From positions 82,579,950 through 82,643,949 of the forward strand of contig OZ026518.1 in the NCBI GenBank assembly GCA_964019695.1: a DNA stretch of 64,000 bases, read 5' to 3'. Below, one piece after another: positions 42,360 to 54,100 of this stretch. The notes under the pieces were generated by a model. It had not been told where the DNA came from, searched no databases, and saw only the letters and a list, made by a program, of their open reading frames with translations. Position 1 is the stretch's first letter. The number at the start of each line of letters is the position of its first letter. The stretch comes from Loripinus fragilis (lineage: Eukaryota > Mollusca > Bivalvia > Lucinida > Lucinidae). The position numbers were made by a program, and so were the translations under genes.

Positions 42360-43647
42360 TATTTGGACCTGTAAGGGAGAAAAACGACTTTTGTCTAACA
42401 TTACAAAGGCAGTGCAGTTACACTAAAATAGACTAAGAAGTGATCACCAATCAAGAACCAACCTTAAACAAAAAGAAAGGCAAGAATACAGGGAGACTAA
42501 GCCGTAAACAAAGGCATAAGAAAATTTAGAGGAAAAAAGAACTGGCTCTGTTTAAAATGCTTCGGCGAAATGATTGTCAGAAAGAATGGACACAAAACAA
42601 TATATCGCAAAACGCAGGATAAACTAGAATACAAACACACAGTGAAAGCAACAAAACAAAACAAATATAAACTAGCGGGAACAGTATAACCTCTTAAGAC
42701 GCATGCGCGGAATCAGAGCAGGATTGAGGTTCGGACCCCCCCCCCTCCTAGATCGGTGCTTAAATATATTTCTCAAGCCAAATCAACACCCCAAATTCTG
42801 TTAAACGTGACTTTGCAAAGCACCTCATGAATTGACAATAGTTCATGCCTAAGTTGTGCATCAGCTTCATGATTAAATTTTGCAGTCATTGAAACTGTAA
42901 TTTTGGTAGTACGAGCTCGTATGTGTTTAATATACGTGATCGCTATGGCAGTTACAAGGCCGGTGCAATATGTCAGATCACCCGATGTAGGTGCTTTGCT
43001 AAAAAGATAAATTTGTATTTACAGTAATTCCACAACGTCAGAAATTGAACTTTCCCATTTGCAAGACAATTTTCTACATTGAACTAACCATCATATTATT
43101 ATGCTGAAAAATCTCTGTAGTGTAAATATCACAATGTATATACCATCATGGGTTATGAGAAAGACATTGCATCTTACAATAATGGAGCCAGGTACACATT
43201 TTGCATCTCACACTCTTTCAACATTCATAATGTTGGCTTGGCAAATCATACTGACTTGGGCACGAACCAACGACCAATTTATCAAAAATGAACTTGAATC
43301 GAGATCTTTTACATTTGAAAAATTGGTAAAATCCCGGGCCACTATCTGCCCGCAAAAGAAACGAACGGCATTTTGTTAGCGTGCCGGTGGTGGTCAGCTT
43401 TTGCTTTGTGATAACCATGAGTGATTTTTCACTTTCAGTACCGTTCGCGACTATAGTCAACTGCTCTGCCGTCCGTCTGCTGTTGTATTTCTGAAGATTC
43501 AGCACAGTCTGACCATCGCCTTTTTGTTTGCTCGCTGGAAGTAAAATAGCTACAATTGCTACATGCAACATTTCAGCATTCTAGTTTGTCTCTAGCTTCA
43601 ATCTTACATTGACGCAAACCCCGCAAAGCCAATTGTGGATAGCATAA
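42360..43647. other. Intergenic stretch with an unconvincing minus-strand open frame
   Basis: A minus-strand frame at 43218-43571 (117 codons) starts MLHVAIVAILLPAS, which could be a short signal peptide, but it has no recognised domain and no splice context I can defend. A poly-C run lies at 42737-42746. Nothing else was identified. Confidence 0.3.
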
Positions 43648-44105
43648 TTTGGACCTTGACGCGAAAAAAAATGTCTGGATTTTGCGATAAAAAAACAAAG
43701 GCGCAGACCAGCCTGCGCATCCGTGTAGTCTGATCAGCACTAGGGTAAAGCCGGGTAAATTCGGACATCAGGCAAATTCGGACACACATTTGCAAACAGT
43801 AGAAATCCAGATGAGATGGCTCCTAATGAGCCGTCTCATCAGGATGTTCACTGCTTGCTTAGTTAATTTATTTTTTATTCCAATAATTGAATTATGAAAT
43901 AAACACGGTGGCTGTCCGAATTTATCGATCTGTCCGAATATACCCGGTTTTACCCTATTGTGATTCGCTTATCGGAAAGTATCATATCTACACTTTCTAC
44001 CAGCGAGAATTCTAGCGAGTCTCTGTAGCTGAGCAGGCTGACTTGAATATCACCTGGTCGGAAACCCCGAAGACAGGTTTTCTAGCGACTGGACCAAGGA
44101 GTTCT
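43648..44105. repeat. GCGCAGACCAGC-family repeat opened by a nested MITE
   Basis: The left part runs from GGACCTTGACGCG to GTCTGATCAGCAC (43740). The right part resumes at about 43959 with TTGTGATTCGCTTATCGGAA and runs through CGAGTCTCTGTAGCTGAGCA to AAGACAGGTTTTCTAGCG. Together they rebuild the order seen at 55345-55620. The insert is the next entry. Confidence 0.75.
43741..43958. mobile_element. Nested MITE with TAGGGTAAAGCCGGGTA ends
   Basis: Left TAGGGTAAAGCCGGGTAAAT then TCGGACA; right TGTCCGAATATACCCGGTTT then TACCCTA: about 26-bp inverted termini bounded by TA. It sits inside the flanking repeat, so it inserted later. Confidence 0.85.
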
Positions 44106-44550
44106 AGCGATAAGGCGTGTATTTGCTTATTTTTTAAAAATGCCTAAATGCCTATAAAATCCAAGGATTATGAAAGTAAAATATATTCACTACAGGAGCA
44201 GTCTGATCTGTGTCCACACTGTTTGATGCAGTGACGTTTTGAAAGGACCAGCAGACGACATTTAGCCACAATTAGTAGCATTTGGTATACTGACAGGTTC
44301 GGTGCAGTGCATGTGGTCAAATGTGTCATTGTGATCTACAGAAAACACAACAATTTTGATTTTTGAATAATATTCAAATGTTATTTTTTGGACACCAAAA
44401 TCAATACTTTAGAGATGCTAAGAGAGGGGGGTCCAACTTTAAGCTAAGAGAGGGGGGTCCAACTTTACCAACGTTTTTCTTTTTTTTCTTTTATTTTATT
44501 CATTTTTTTAGTTGATGAGGGGGGGGAGGATCCAAATACCACTATAAGCG

Positions 44551-44616
44551 GGCCATCATCGGCCCGCCAGCGGAACGCCATTAAATGGCGTTTCGCTGGC
44601 ATGCCGATGATGGCCT
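44551..44616. repeat. GC-rich hairpin
   Basis: GGCCATCATCGGC pairs with GCCGATGATGGCC, and the inner CCAGCGGAACGCCATT pairs with AATGGCGTTTCGCTGG; the loop is almost absent. A partial repeat, CTGGCGTGCCGATGATGG, follows at 44620. It lies about 400 bp upstream of the SOD-like gene. Confidence 0.75.
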
Positions 44617-45022
44617 CGCTGGCGTGCCGATGATGGCCCAACATTGAATGCTGGCTCGGTAGCTTCGTGATTTTTCAGGGGATCTGGACCAGAATTGCTA
44701 AGAAACCCTATATTTTTGTGATTTTTCAGGGTGTGTCCGGACCCTCTGTCTACCCTCTGGATCCGCACATGATGCTTGGTCCCGATAACAAACCCCGTAG
44801 ACATGTTTTCTCTTGCTGGGGCACATTTTATAGCTTCCTTTATATATTAAATTAAATAATTATTTCCTGGTTAAATGAAGATGGCTATTCGAGAATTGAC
44901 ACCTGTCAATCAAAGTTTGAACGTTTAACCACGCCCTATTGCCAAATATTAAAATTTTATTTTGTGCGCGATCAACTATACATTAAGAAGTTTAAGTGAG
45001 CTTATATTTAACGACAAAAAAC

Positions 45023-45689
45023 ATGGAGACTGTGTTTATAATTGGACTTTTTGTGACCGGGTGCTTGGCGCAGAGCCCGTTCGCGCCATCAGGAGTACAG
45101 TTCCAGACTGGCGTCGGTACCTCTTTCCAGCCAGGTGTGTCACAGCCTGGCATCGGCACTCAGTTCCAACCAGGCGTTGGACAGCCTGGCATCGGCACTC
45201 AGTTCCAACCAGGTGTTGTCGGTCAGCCAGGTGTCGGAACGCAGTTTCAACCAGGGACGGTTGGACAGCCTGGCTTTGTTCCACAAACAGGCATTGGACG
45301 GACACCATTTCAACCAGGAGGTTTCCCACAACTTGGCGTTGGGACACAGTTTCAACCAGGTGTCAGCTCTCCAACAGGCGTACAGTTTCAGCCAGGCATA
45401 AACACAGCACAAGGCACACAGTTTCAGCCTGGCGTCGGAACACAGTTTCAACCTGGCGTCGGGACACAGTTTCAGCCTGGCGTCGGCACTCCAGTTCAGA
45501 CCGGTGTTAGCACACCATTCCAACAAGGATTAAACCCTGCCATACAGGCACAAATACTGACACAAGGTGGCCGGACAACTGCGGGATTTGGAACAATGGG
45601 ACCTTTCGCGCCAAGTGGAATACCAGGATCAACTGGATTTGTCGGGCCACAGTTCTTGGGACCCCAGCCTGGATTTACCGATATGCAAG
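45023..45689 (+). CDS. SOD-like gene exon 1: signal peptide and octapeptide repeats
   Basis: Starts at the ATG followed by a clear signal peptide; donor AAG|GTAATT, phase 1. The repeat tract has perfect and imperfect units around TQFQPG, with three consecutive near-identical GVGTQFQPG units near residues 139-163. PFAPSG occurs at both ends of the repeat region. There is no collagen Gly-X-Y period; the residue period is eight. The frame stays open past the donor to a stop at 45791-45793, so a retained intron would encode a short secreted form. Confidence 0.9.
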
Positions 45690-48014
45690 GTAATTGGCTA
45701 CTATTTGCAAGAACAGCTTATCAAATACCAATTCTATACTGGTGCAATTTGCATCCGAGTTTGAGCAAGGTTACTAGACCTTTAGTTCCATGATACTTTT
45801 ATATAGTGCATTGTACACCAATGTGCCCAATCAATTAAACTGTTTCCAAAATTACGTATTTTTTATTTTGATTAAATGGTCTATCTTGAAGAGAAATTTT
45901 TAGCATCTTATCTTTGTTTGCTTGGTCGTTGTTTGTTTGTTTGTTTGTTGTTGGTGGTGGTGGTGGTGGTGGTGGTGGCGGTGGCGGTGATGGTCATATT
46001 TTTTTCTCAAACAGATACATACAAATGTAATAATAACAAACATTATAAATTGGATTTGAACGGAAGCTAGAGCTTATTAAGTTCATCTCCTAAGACATAA
46101 ATGTATTGTACTACATAGATTGCATTTAATATTATGTTGGTGGTGGTGTTGTTGTTCAATGTTTAATTTCGTTAAAACATGTTGTTGTTGAACTATGGTG
46201 TTGCTGTTGTTTCAATGTAGAATTTCGTTAAAACCCCATATTGTCATTGAATGCTCCTGATTAGCAGAAGCTAATATAAGCACTCGCTACACATATTCAT
46301 TTAGATAAAACTATAAGACAAAATATGCATGCACGCACTCGTGAAGACGTCGCGGGTTTGAACGTACACATGTACATACATGACGTAACGTTTGAGTGGC
46401 GTCACAAGCGCTTGCGCTGTCGTATGCATGAGTCAGCACATGGTATTTTGATACTGAAATACGAGCCTGCACATCGCGCTGTTCTACCAGAGTTTTCGCT
46501 CAATTGCACACACAGCGTTCGGAAATACCAAGATGTAAAAATATAGTCCCATAAGGTAGCTTCGCATGCAATTTAACCCTTTACATTATTATGGATAATT
46601 CCATTCACATTGATACAATTAGTATGGGATTGTCTATTTTATAACATAAGGGTAGCCGGTCAAAATTGCTATAAAATGATGTATATTGTAAACTACAGAC
46701 CCTGGTTAAAAGTCATCTTCATCACACTGGTCAACGAAAACGCACAGGCTTCCCGCGGAACGTTGAGGCTTCTCAAACGGGATGCTCGTGCTCGTATTTA
46801 GGTGTTTGCAAAATAAGCGGCGTAGAATAGGGTCTATTGTTACGTATAGATTAAAGGATATAGAGGATCTTACATGAGTGCTCATGTTTTATTGAATTTA
46901 TTTAACGAGTTGGGTAAAAGCGATAAAATACGAGACTAGCAGAGCATTTTATCGCTTTTTCCAGGGCTGTGGAAATACCATGCCCGACTTGTCCGACCTG
47001 GTCCCATTTCATTCAGGCCAAGTTGACAATTTCAATCTTCTTGTCCTTTGACAAGTACAAAATTTGTATAAAGTTAATAAAATTTTGTATTTAATATTTT
47101 GATTAATCATTATGAGTTCACATGTTGCATTGAAAACAGTGTTGATCCTGATCAGGTGGCTTCTGAAGAAGCCAGCTGATCTGGATCTACACTGTTTACA
47201 AGAGAGTTGATATCTGCATGGTTACATACTGTTTTGGAAAGCGAAAATTGTTTAAGCACAGAAAGGTATCAGCTAATCTGTACTATCGGACAAGTTAAAT
47301 TTTCTTTGGACAAGTACATTATGGCCATACATGTCCTTGGAAAAGTAGAAAATTTTACTGTTTCCACATCCCTGCTTTTTCGCAACGAGTTTAATGAATT
47401 CAATAATACAAGAGGACGAATGTTAGATTCTATTTGCTTAAAAATCGCATTTTCGGCGTAAAAGGCGTCAAAATTTGCCATATCTTACACAACATTATAA
47501 TGGACGTCATTACGTTACGTTACTAAATCTGCAATCAACTAGTGGTTTATCGATTTTATTGCATGACTTTATGTCACTCCAGACGCGATGTCATGTGATA
47601 ACTTAGGCTAATGTTTGACATGCCGAATAAATTGATATGCTATATTCTGATTTTCAGGCAATCCAGTTCCATGTTTCGATTATTTAAGAAATGAATTCGA
47701 TTTTTGAAAAGTTCCCGAAATCATGAATACTTCGGGTCTCTTGCAAAGTAAGTGAAGCCCTGCAAGAGACCCGAAGTATTCATGATTCCATGAACCTTAC
47801 AAAATTGAATTTATTACTTATATTTTCATTTTATTAATAATAACTAATATATAGAAACTATTTATAATTTAGGATATAAAACAATTTTGTATTTGATATT
47901 TAATCATCGTATTAACGGTTTTGTTGGAGTGTTAAACATCAAAAGTGGGAAGTCACACATACTAAAATAGTTAACCCCCATAGTTGTTGTTGTTGTTGTT
48001 GCTGCTGCTGCTGC

Positions 48015-48106
<92 letters not shown>

Positions 48107-51100
48107 CCTAATGCATTTACATGGGGAAAATGTTTGACTTTTTTTTAACTGTGGATTCCAAAGTTATCATTCCTATTTGATATGTTTAACCTAATAAGAA
48201 AATGGCTATAAATATTTTCCACAGGTCAATGTTGGCCTTTGACCTTTCAGTCATGGTCGCCATGCCCATATGAAACCTTTTAAAAATCTTCTTCTCAAGA
48301 ACCTGAAGGCCGATGACCTTGGGCCTTGGTATGTTGCATTAGGGGTAAAAGTCCTGCCAAATTTGTTCAAATGATGATCCTAGGTTGTCCTTGACCTACT
48401 TAACGTCAACGTCAAATTTGCTTCCATATGCATTTAAAAGGGATAATTTTGAAATTTTGATTTTTCAAAAACTTTTGAAGCCAAACTCATTGTTCACACT
48501 TGAGTTAATTATAATGGCTATAAATAAGTTCCAAAATTATTTGACCTTTCAGTCAAGGTCACACATATTGGAATCCCATCAATAAATTAAAACATAGTTT
48601 TCTCAGAAACCACTAGGCCTATTGAACTCAAATTTCATATGAAGGCTTCTTATAATAAGTTAGCTAAAGCCTATACAAATGGTTTTGGTCACATGACCAA
48701 GATGGCCGCCACGTCCATATATGAAATGAAAAAAATCTTCTTCTCCAGAACCAGAATGCTGATGACCTTTGGATTTGGTATGTAGTATCGGAGATGTGCG
48801 CCCTATTAAGTTTGCACAAATAACCATTCTGGGTTGACCTTGACCTACTTTACGGCAAGGTAATATTTGATGCCTAATGCATTTATATGGGAAAAATCTT
48901 GCAATTGTCATTTTTCCGTATTTAACTGTTGGAACCAAAAACATTATACTTGTTAGATATGTTTAACCTAATGAGACATTGGTTGTAAACAAGAGCGCCA
49001 TTGTCACATTGGTCGCTCACCTGAATCCTTGTCACAAGGAGAAGATGTTAACCATCAAATATAAATTCCATTTCTTCAACACTCAGATCATAACCAAAGC
49101 CTATCGATTCACTAAGTTAAATCAAAATATACTTATCTACACATGACCTTTTTACCCAACCCAAAAGATCACAGATGTGCATAAGATCAAACATTTTTCT
49201 TGCATAACGATCTACACTTCTTTCTTTTTGATGAACTTCTTTAGAAACACAATATGTTGACCTCATTCAGGGGTCGTGGGCATGTAAAAGAACAAACTAT
49301 TTGCTTGCATTGTGTTCTCTGCTTCATTCCTGTTAATTTGATATGCAACATGACAACTTTCAGAAAAGAAAAAAAATGACCTTTTGTCCCCACCCCAGGG
49401 GTCAAGGGTGTGTGTAAGGGCAAACTATTTGCTAGCATGTTATCGGATGCTTTATTCCCTTTAATTTGATATGTAACATGGCCATATTCTAAATAAAATG
49501 GTTTTATATAAGCCTATGTGAACCCTGCGGCGGGGCACAGGGCATAATTTGAGCAGACTTGGTAGAGGTCCACTAGGTGATGCTACATACCAAATATGAA
49601 GTCGTTAGGCCTTGTGGTCTCAGAGAAGATTTTTTATGCGTTCCCTATATAAGCCTATGTAAAACATGTGGCCCAAGGGGCGGAACCTTTTTGACCCCAG
49701 GGGCATAATTTGAACAAACTTGTTAGAGGTCTACTAAGTGGTGCTACATACCAAATATTAAGGCTCTATGCCTTGTGGTTTCAGACAAGAAGATTTTTTT
49801 CATGTTTTCCCTATATAATCCTATGTAAAACATGTGGGGAACGGAACCATTTTAGGCCTCAGGGGCTTATTTGAACAAACTTGGTAGAAGTCAACTTGGT
49901 GATGCTACATACTAAATATCAAGGATCTAAGCCTTGTGGTTTCAGACATTTTTTTTCATGTTTTCCCTATATAAGCCTATGTAAAACACGTGACCCCAGG
50001 GTGGGACCATATGTTGCCCAGGACATTTATTAAATAAACTTGGTAAAGGTTCACTGGGTGATGCTACGTACAAAATATGAAGTCTTTAGGCCCTGTGATT
50101 TCAAAGAAGAAGAGTTTTATGTTTCAATATATAAGCCTATGTAAAATATGTGACCCCAGGAGCGAGCCCATGTTTTGTCCCCAGGGGCGTAATTTGAACA
50201 AACTTGGTAGAGGTCTACCAGATAGTGCTACATACTAAATATCAAGGCTCTATGCCTTGTGGTTACAGACAATAAGATGTTTAAAGTTTTTATCTCAAAA
50301 ATCTATTTTAGCCTGTGTGACCTAGATATGCTATGGACCATAACCATTTAAACAACTATTGAAGAGGATCCTATAAGGATCATTCCTGCCAAGTTTAGTA
50401 AACAAAAAAAAACTCCAGCTCGTAGTTTAGGGAAAGATGTTCTTTCAAGCAATTGTTAACGACGCACTGCCAACGATCACAATAGCTCACAATAAGCCAA
50501 AGTGCTCAGGTGAAATAATAAGTACCAAAGGTCAAGCTGACCTTTGACCTTTCAGATTAGACAATCATATACATTATCTAAACATCTTTTTCGAAAAAAC
50601 ACACACAAAAAAAACAACTTTGGGCTATGTGAAGTCAAATTTCATATGGAGACTCCTTAAGTTAAGGGTAGTAATTTATAACAAATGTTTATGGTCTCAT
50701 AACCAAGATGGCTGCCATGCCCATATTAGGTAAACACCCTTTAAATATATTCTTCTCTCGAAACAAAAGGTCAATGACCTTTGGTTTTGGCTTGTAGTAC
50801 TGTGGTTGTGGGCCCTGCCAGGTTTGTGAATCTGAGTTGACCATTACCTACTTTAAGGCAAGGTCAAATTAATGATTCCTAATGCATTTATATTGTGATA
50901 AGCTTGAAATCTTCATTTTTAAATAACTTGTTTAGGTTGAAATCATTATACTTGCGAGAAATGTGAAACCTAATGAGACAATGGTTTTATAAAAGTACCA
51001 AAGGTCAAGCTGACCTTTGACTTTCATCCAAGGCCACTCATTTCTGACTGCCACAAACTTATCTAAACTTATTTTCTCAGAAATAACTGGGCTGTTTGAA

Positions 51101-54100
51101 CTCGAAATTTTATATGGAGTACTCATGGAATGAAACAATATAAATATGATATTTGTTTTAGGTAACTTGGCCAAAATGGCCACCATGTCCATATATGGTA
51201 AAACAAAATATGTTAAAATAATAAACTTAAGTTGCATAATCGTCTACTGAGAGACGATTCTCATGAAATATCATGCCTTGTTTTTTCAAATAAAAAAATA
51301 AAAGATTTCATAAAAATTGTCGTCTGCTGCAGTCGTGATTGGCGCTTGAAGGGTTAAATGTTTTGGTTTGATTTTATTTTTCAGTTCCCATGTCACCTAT
51401 AGCAGCATTGATGATGAGTTTGGCAAGGAATCCGAACAACTACCGCTATGCTACTTGTATGTTCAACGACACGATGTCCACCCGTGTCGTAGGACGTATC
51501 GATTTTAGACAATTTGTAAGTCAGTCTTAATATTCTTAGCGTAAAAATTGCGATTATTTTCTTACCCGTGTTTTGGCTGCTCAAAAGAGCCGTCTCGTCG
51601 AGAAGGTTCTTTTGAGTACCCACAACATATGTCTTGGTTGAGAAATAAGAAAACTAATTTTCTGTTACGTACTCTTATCTGGGGGCCTGGTTTGTTCAAA
51701 TAGTTCATAGCTCAGAAATATTTCAGATACATATAGATGCAAATCATAAAACATTATTTCAAACAGATGCAGGGCATTATAAAGCCAGTCTAAATTCAAC
51801 AATATTTCAGATCTCGTACATGCAGAGTAAGAAAAGCGGCAGAGATCAGGAATCGATACAATCAAGTATCACACCCGACCCAGGATACCACATGGGAAAG
51901 TGACAAAAACACAATTAAACATCACAAACAAGAACCAAGAGGTCAGCATTTTCACAACAGGTGACCACAAGGCAGCAATGAACAGACTCGAAAGCATGAC
52001 ATACCACAGGAGCTTGAAGTCCTGTCTTTATCTCACCTCTATAGCCTCAAAACCAAAATTTCGGTTTTAGGGTTAAGATGTGATATAAGGATCGAACTTC
52101 AAGCTCCTGTGGACAAACACAATACATAAATAACATAAATGATCCACGAAAGATGTACCACCTTGTTACGGTCAGTAAAAATATTTTACTGGAAGGTTTA
52201 ATCCGGTTTCACAGCGCCAACCTATTTCTTTGTTCAGATGTTGATCAAGACACATAGATGTTTGGTTTGCATGAAAGACCCCTAACTTATCCATGCATCA
52301 TCTCCTAGAACATATACATCAAGGTATAAAAAGGAGAAACAGCAAAGATAAGGACTCAACAGTGCATAAAACTGAATACCAGAGCAAAAGAAATCCAACA
52401 GGCAAACCCCGGTGGGCCTGACAACAGCCAAAGCATCAGGCCCCTACCATCTCGTCAATAGATAAGTCTTTAAGTCTTAACTGTCATAGAGTCTTAAGTC
52501 CCACCCAGCGGCGTGCAATTAAAGAGATAAGCAAAGTTGTCAACCGTGATTGGGTTGACCACCAAGCATGCAGTCTGTTGCAGTACATTAATGTTATAGC
52601 AAATCTTTTTATAATGGGAAATTATTTTAATAAATTGCGCTGAAAAATTATTAGAGCCAACAATCTTCTTCAATGTATACACCAAGTCACCATAGAACTC
52701 AGGTTCCAAAAGTCCTTGGCGCATGAGAGATTTAAGTCCAACTTGGACTTAGATACCAAATCATAGTATCGTCAATAAAATTTAGAAAAAGTTTTGCTAA
52801 ATTTATGATAGCGATAGCCTTGTTTAAGAAGTTTCTGAGTTAATAATTTATTGCGAGTGTTGAAGTCAGCAACATGGCTCGATGCTCTAGCAAAACGAAT
52901 GAGTTGAGAGATATAGACTCCATTGGATGTACAGCGAGGAACATCACCATCTAAAAAAGGTAAATTGACAATTTCAAAATCAAAATCGTCACGTTTGCCA
53001 TAAAATTTGGTAGAAACATTTTCATTAGAAGTAGACAAATTCAAGACTAAAAACGCGGCTTCAGTATCAGATCGAGGTACAAGCTTTGTTAAATTGGAGT
53101 TCAGAAGGGTATATTTGACTTACCATATTGTCGAAATAAACATTTTAATGATGAAAATATCATCCACAAATCTGGATGTTGTGTTAAAAGCGCCAATAAT
53201 ATCAGTCTGTGTATCATCAGAAAGAGACATCATAAAGTCCCTCTCATAACAAAACAAGAATAAATCGACAACCACGGGAGCACAATAAATGCCCATAGGA
53301 GTCCAAACTACTTGTCTATACAACTTGGCGCCAAATCGAATAAAACTGTTGTCCAACAAAAAGGTCAGCGCATCACACACATTTTGACAAAACCATGCAT
53401 GATATTTTTTAAGTTTTTCAGAAGTAAAACTGCGTTTCTGTCGTTACATGCACGGTAAGGAGAGCCTTCTTTATTGAAGGTTCTTTCAATAAGATCAATA
53501 AGTTTATCTTAAATCAAATTATAGCGTAAAGTAGTGCAAAGAGTAGAAAAATCATATGTCGACAAACTGGTTGCATTTTAATCTCTAGCTTTAAGTTTAT
53601 CTAAAACTTCACCGGAATTTTTAATAGACCAAGATAGATTTTTACCGGATCTTTCATATACCTTTCACAAGTCAAAAACATGATTTCAAACAGAAAGTCA
53701 GTCTAAATTCAACAACAGTTCAGATACATACAAGTCATTGAAAATTATTTCAAACAGATGAAAGTCAGTCTAAATTCAACAACATTTCAGATACTTGCAA
53801 GTCATTGAACATTATTTTTAAACAGATGAAAGTCAGTCTAAATTCAACAACATTTCAGATACATACAAGTCATTGAACATTATTTCAAATAGATGAAAGT
53901 CAGTCTATATTCAACAACATTTCAGATACATACAAGTCATTGAACATTATTTCAAATAGATGAAAGTCAGTCTAAATTCAACAACATTTCAGATACATAC
54001 AAGTCATTGAACATTATTTCAAATAGATGAAAGTCAGTCTAAATTCAACAACATTTCAGATACATACAAGTCATTGAAAATTATTTCAAACAGATGAAAG

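Noticed and set aside
43218..43571. A 117-codon minus-strand frame starting with a hydrophobic stretch that could be a signal peptide.
   Set aside because: No domain, no supported exon borders and no conservation evidence; listed only within the intergenic description.
44962..45526. Long open frames of 128 and 182 codons overlapping SOD-like exon 1 on both strands and in other frames.
   Set aside because: They are by-products of the short repeat in exon 1, which is free of stops in several frames. The frame with a signal peptide and in-phase splicing to SOD exons is the real one.
47719..47787. Annotating the perfect hairpin as a microRNA gene.
   Set aside because: Perfect pairing without bulges, a short stem and no known mature sequence do not support that; kept as a hairpin only.
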